From Armillaria gallica (taxonomy: Eukaryota; Basidiomycota; Agaricomycetes; Agaricales; Physalacriaceae), in contig JBANDB010000011.1 in assembly GCA_037576215.1 (NCBI GenBank), forward strand, positions 2,232,001-2,296,000: 64,000 bases of DNA, in the 5' to 3' direction. The translations under genes were made by a program, and so were the position numbers. The notes beneath the pieces were generated by a model. It saw only the letters and a list, made by a program, of their open reading frames with translations, was not told the DNA's origin and did no database searches. This document shows, piece after piece, positions 56,486-64,000 of this stretch (position 1 is its first letter; the number at the start of each line of letters is the position of its first letter).

Positions 56486-58680
56486 ATGGCGTCGTCATCA
56501 CTAGCGAAGGCGCTGACAACATTCCTTATTTACATCTCGTTATGCAATGCTCTAGGCGCCTTGCCACCTCTTGGACCTCAGGGTATAAACCTCTGGAAGT
56601 TGCAACAACAACAGCAGGCGGTGGAGTTGACTCTCACGGTTCAGAATCCATCCAATAGTGGCGTCGAGGAGTTCCCTGTGCAGTGGTTCCAGCAGCCTTT
56701 GGATCACTTTGACAGTTCCTCTGGACATACTTTCGGTCAGCGGTACTGGGTCAATAAACGGCATTACGAGCCAGGGACAGGTGGGCCTGTAATCGTGTTG
56801 GACGGCGGGGAAACCAGCGGCGAGGTTCGTGGATTTTTACGTATCTTGTCAGATCGTCCCAAACGTCCGCATTTCGAATAGGATAGAATCCCGTTCCTTG
56901 ACACTGGCATCGTCGAAATTCTAGCAAGGGCTACTGGAGGCCTCGGTGTTGTGCTCGAGCATCGCTACTACGGTTCGGTCAACTTTGCTGGCTCTTGAAA
57001 AAGGCCCCCTTTTGATCAGAATTTATCTTCCAGGAGAGTCCATCGCGGTGGAAAACTTGACCACGGACTCATTGAGGTGCGTAGCTGATCGACGCGACGT
57101 TCGCGAGAGAGTTGACATCCAAAATCAGATGGCTGAACAACGAACAAGCTGCGGCTGATAGCGCAAATTTCATGGCCAACGTGAAATTTGACGGTATTGA
57201 TGAAGACCTGACAGCCCCCGGCACGCCCTGGATATACTACGGCGGATCGTATGCAGGCGCAAGGGCCGCTCATATGAAAATCTTGTACCCTGAGTTGGTT
57301 TTCGGTGCCATTGCGTCTAGCGGTCAGTCGGCACGATATTCACGGTATGCATGTCATTAAAGACTCCACAGGTGTAACACACGCCACCATTGTCTATTGG
57401 GAATACTTTGATATCATCCGGACCGCTGCCGAACCCAAGTGCTCTTACCATATCCAAAAGTCCATTGAAACCATCGACAGACTGTTATCTACTAAACGGC
57501 TTGCTCATCCACTTAAAGCTCTGTTTGGCCTCCCGGATTTGCAGCACGATGAAGATTTTGTCTCATTGCTCGAGGTGAGTGATTTTATGCATGCTCCGTC
57601 GATCCGTGCTGATTTGCGATGGCGGATTGACAGACCCCGCTCGGATCTTGGCAGGCAAAAAATTGGGATCCGGCGTTTGGGAGTAATGTATTTGACGAGT
57701 TTTGTGACGCGTTGAACAAGCCGCCGTTCGGTTTTTTGGCGGCTGACGTTGCCGATCTAGAATTTGAGGATCCCGCACGGATGATCTCGCTTCCTGGAGG
57801 CTTATCCCTGGATTTTGCGATTGTCAATTATGCGAATTGGACCAAGCAGGCCAGTTCATTACACGTACTTTACGCAGAGGGAGAAAGCTTATCTTTATAT
57901 CTCGTCAGAATGTTGTCTCTACGTGCCCTGAAGGTTCCACTCAGGAAGAGGTATGTCCGCGGTTCACCTTCGTATTAAGATATACTGATCTTTGTTCGCA
58001 GTGTTTCGGTACTTTCAATGATAGTCAGTATGCTGCGACAACTTTGGACCAGACATGGCGGTTGTGGCAATTTCAAGTATGCACGCAGTGGGGCTTTTTC
58101 ATGCCTGCCCCTCCGCCCGGCTACCCTCGCATTGTTTCCAACTTGATAACATTGGATTATGAGTCAAAGATATGCAAGCAGGTGTGCAAGATTGTTGACA
58201 GAGTATACATAATCATTCGAGCACTTACTGCGCACATTTCAGGCATACGCTCCCGGCAAGTACTTCACTGTGCCACCTCTGCCTAACGTCACAGCTGTGG
58301 ACGTTCTCGGAGACTTTGATATCGCCGCTGACCGTCTGGCAATCATCGACGGCGAAGGTAGATAAATGCTCTTTGATCTGAGGTTTTACATATTCATTAC
58401 CACGTAGTTGATCCATGGAGGCCTGCGACGCCTCACAGTCAATACGCGATGGATCGTGACGACACGGTGCTACGTCCTTTCAAGCTTATTCCCCGTATGT
58501 CTGTGATTTTTATCTTTGTAATGTTGCTTATTTGCTACAGATGCCGTGCATCACTACGATGAGTATGGACTCAAGAATTTGAGCGACGAGCCTCCCGAGA
58601 TTCGAAAGATCCACGGGGAAATGATCGCCTTTGTCATGGAATGGCTGAAGGATTGGACGCCGCCTAAGGAGGATCAATGA
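56486..58680 (+). CDS. Secreted serine peptidase, family S28
   Basis: Eleven exons (56486-56824, 56882-56972, 57034-57076, 57129-57322, 57372-57574, 57634-57864, 57909-57950, 58002-58181, 58243-58357, 58408-58494, 58541-58680) close to 554 residues. Family S28 includes prolyl carboxypeptidase and dipeptidyl peptidase 7, which cleave after proline. A signal peptide precedes FPVQWFQQPLDHFD, the family start motif. The catalytic serine is Ser198 in YYGGSYAGARA. The aspartate is Asp481 in VDPWRPATPHSQ and the histidine is His512 in HAVHHYDEYG. LEHRYYGES is the family's strand before the lid domain. Disulfide cysteines (STCPEG, ECFGT, QVCTQWG, KICKQ) fit an extracellular or vacuolar protein. All splice junctions are GT-AG and in frame, including one intron of 44 bp. 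Confidence 0.94.
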
Positions 58681-59112
58681 GGCATTCGTGCTGATCTCTG
58701 AGATTGTATCGCAGGTCTTGGTGTACTTGGTTATTACTATGACCCTCCCAACTCGGAGACTGGACACTGTTATGTATGTACAATGTTTCTCTACGATGTT
58801 ACTGCAAAGTTTAGCTTCCTTCTTGCTGTCTATTGATGAATCTGAGTCCGTCTCAAGATCGTTACTGTGGGGTCGGACTGGACTTAAGTCCTCGAAGAAA
58901 ATGCTTCGACTATAACCGATTGATTATTATGGCAGCACCAGAAGGGACGCAATCTCTCCAGGTGAAATGTGGTTTACCTGACTGAAATATCGACTTAAGT
59001 GACGGGAGGAGAGCTGGTTTCCTCTTGTTTATTTAATTATTATATTTCTGATTAGTTCGCACGATCAGCGTTCACCGATCGTGATCGACTCTTACCTCTT
59101 CCTCTCATCATC
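58681..59112. other. Intergenic, promoter of the sirtuin gene
   Basis: No gene recognised. An AT-rich patch (ttaattattatatttctgatta) lies about 75 bases before the sirtuin start. Confidence 0.4.
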
Positions 59113-61800
<2,688 letters not shown>

Positions 61801-62294
61801 GTTCGTATGATTGGTTGTCGGAGGAGCGGTTTGGAGGATACCACGCAGAAACGAATATTTTTCTATACCGTGTACTACATGTATAATGAAGTCTTTATAG
61901 TAGCGATTATATGGGGTCATAAACTCTTCCAAGCCATCTCCGAGTCATGAGGATTTCCCGGAAACATGTGGGTGCATCGATCCTTTAAATTCGAGCCGTT
62001 TTACGTTACTTATATGTGACTTCGTTTCTGCATAGGTATAGCGATGCCCACATATACAGACCTCAATTTTCTCGATGATGTTGCTACTGTCTTCTGTCGG
62101 CGATGAAGTGGAGTACGTCCCAACGTACAAGCTGTCATGAATCCATTGGTCAAGCTCTCAGCATGACTGAGTGGCGTCAAAGACGAAAAGATCACCAGCT
62201 GCCACTACGTAGAGTCTAGACTGGAGCTTCTTATAAGAAGTGTACGAGGGTAAGTACTTAATTAAGAATGAAGGACCCAACGATAAAGAAGTCA
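61801..62294. other. Intergenic between convergent genes
   Basis: 3' flanks of the sirtuin and the small secreted-protein gene; nothing else is recognised. Confidence 0.4.
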
Positions 62295-62686
62295 TTAAAT
62301 TCTGTTCCGCATTATAAATCCTTCGATATTAGCAATGCTACTACGCCGCCGGGGTTGCCTGTGCATTTTTAACAGTCGAGAATTGTCTATGGGAAGGGAA
62401 GCAATGTCAGGTCCACGATGACTGCTGGAAACAGGTTGTACCCACGTAACAGTGAACGGGAACGTAGTCTCTGTCATGTACGGGCTATTTGGTATGAGTG
62501 TCCACTCAACCCTGGTGTAGGTCAAAGTAGTCATGGGAACGACTTGGTCTCTTGCCTCCATAGCGGGAGCCTACACGAACGCCAATTTTGAGAATAAGAC
62601 TAGAAGGGAGGGATGAAAGCACGCACTGCGTTGACCAAGGTCACAGCAAGAGCAATAGTGACTGCGAGGCGAGTGAAGAATGCCAT
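62295..62686 (-). CDS. Small secreted protein, unknown
   Basis: Two exons on the minus strand (62627-62686 and 62295-62570) encode about 111 residues. The first exon is a complete signal peptide of 20 residues (MAFFTRLAVTIALAVTLVNA) split from the body by a GT-AG intron of 56 bp. The mature part begins APAMEARDQVVPMTTLTYTR, with a beta-rich, Thr-rich composition and no cysteine. A basic C-terminus (RQPRRRSS) is unusual for a secreted protein; an alternative splice after LPI could remove it. No family is recognised. Size and signal peptide would place it among candidate effector-like or wall proteins, which is inference only. Confidence 0.5.
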
Positions 62687-64000
62687 GCTGGTCTATGATT
62701 TGTTAGGGGAGTCTGTAAGTGGTCTGCATTGGTGTTTAAGTACAATTCGCCCCTGGCAAGACAGGGCAAGACCTCATGGGACCTGAGTTGGACCGAAGAA
62801 AGAAACAGATGCCACTTATACTCCCAGAACCCCATCGAGCAGACCGTCTCTTCGCAGAGTTCGCTAACTGTATAGACAGCCGAAACCACCGGTCGCGCGC
62901 TGCGGTCAACACCTTGACAAATATTGAGCTACGTTCAGGTCCCGGCTTGTATAAAGTTGCAGTTTACAAGCGACGATGACCATCGTGTCTTGGCAGCTTT
63001 GCTCTATGGAAAGGTAGCATTCCAGAGGTGGTCAAATGTAAGAAGCAACCTCTGCGTACCGAAAAGAGACCGGGATGAGGCATATATGAGTCATACAAAC
63101 GATCGAAATGGGGTCAGTAAAACTCAAAAGGTCGAGATCATAAGTGGCCGCCGGTCTCGCAGATGACAGGTGTATAATGCGTGGGTAGCCTTTTCCTGCA
63201 AAAGGGTGCAGTTCGCCAGAATCTGCGTTCACATGTCCAAGATGCGGTGATGTATAAGCAGCGCTCAGGTGGGGGCAATAAGCCGACTTCTGATGAAGAG
63301 AATGACTAAGTCCTGCAGGTTAAGAATAGGTCAATGAAGCGGTACTTGGCACAACGATGACATACTTGGACACGAGTTCTTTTCGCCAGCAATTCTGCCA
63401 CATGTACAGGAGCAGTCAAACAGAAAACATTCCAAAAGATTTTGGTCCCGTTGCTGCGGAGATGTTAGGTGTCGACAGTATTATTGTCAGGGTGGAACAT
63501 GACGTGATGATGATCCTTGCTATTGCTTGTGGGCAAGAAGTCTAGTAGTTAAACGGATCATACACCGGGATGTACGAAGCCAAGCCACTCTAAACTCCGA
63601 GTCATCATACATCTGGTGATGATTCTGAAGCGTTTTTCACCTGATGAACTAAAACTCGTGTCCAAGGACTTATATGAGTGGAGGTAATGTACTGCGCAAA
63701 CTTCCGTCTAAAAATCATATCGATAGCATTAATTTGGAAACAAACGGGGATAGTACTGAGCATGTGAGATCTAGGGTATCGGAAAGTTTTTGAAAGTAGA
63801 AACTGACAGTAAATAAAAAGGAAAAGATTCCGTATAAATGGTCACTAAGGCTTTACCGTGCGTGCTGCATTGTACCAGCTGCAACATAAGGGTGCGTAGG
63901 AAGTGTGAATGTGATGAAAAAAAGCGAATAAAGACGAGAAAACATGCCTGAAAAGCACATTCGCCATGTCGACCTGGACCTATGCCTTCTCTTCTGACAC
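62687..64000. other. Gene-free right end of the window
   Basis: No conserved coding signal, RNA gene or repeat could be supported. Confidence 0.4.

Overview
The window looks like nuclear DNA of a mushroom-forming basidiomycete (Agaricomycetes). Genes carry many introns of about 45-60 bp with GT-AG ends and some GC-AG ends, several exons are only 8-16 nt long, and the gene content is typical of the group: DUF6533/DUF6534 seven-helix proteins, a polyporopepsin-like aspartic protease, an S28 peptidase and small secreted families. No species can be named from the sequence alone.

Layout. 1-9.9 kb: an AMPK/SNF1 beta-subunit gene next to a tRNA-Glu(UUC), flanked by two inverted, decayed copies of a DUF6533-type membrane protein gene, then a DUF6534-type gene. 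9.9-12.7 kb: EMC2 and an aldo-keto reductase, with a hairpin between them. 12.7-21 kb: about 8 kb with no gene I can recognise apart from a tRNA-like remnant. 21-26.1 kb: a transcription factor combining C2H2 fingers with a Zn2Cys6 cluster, then a GFA/CENP-V-type protein. 26-29.5 kb: relics and tRNA-Glu(CUC). 29.5-33.6 kb: the aspartic protease and a thioesterase-like gene. 34.7-43.5 kb: three tandem copies of a secreted-protein gene, a MITE, a C2H2 pseudogene fragment and its intact C2H2 parent. 44.5-62.7 kb is gene-dense: a secreted protein divergent from AVL9, then ORC6, a MYND protein, a seven-helix membrane protein, NAD(P)HX epimerase, an S28 serine peptidase, a double-domain sirtuin and a small secreted protein. 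The last 1.3 kb shows nothing clear.

How the genes relate. Most are independent housekeeping genes (energy sensing, ER membrane insertion, exocytosis, replication licensing, NAD(P)HX repair) mixed with secreted or membrane families that expand by local duplication. I see no biosynthetic cluster.

The most interesting object is the sirtuin gene at 59113-61800. It encodes two Sir2 domains in one frame with a duplicated five-exon architecture, and the second domain has lost the catalytic histidine. A second theme is data quality: six single-base deletions interrupt otherwise conserved exons in five genes, which looks more like uncorrected assembly error than gene death. Exon coordinates below were derived by hand from splice sites and reading-frame closure.
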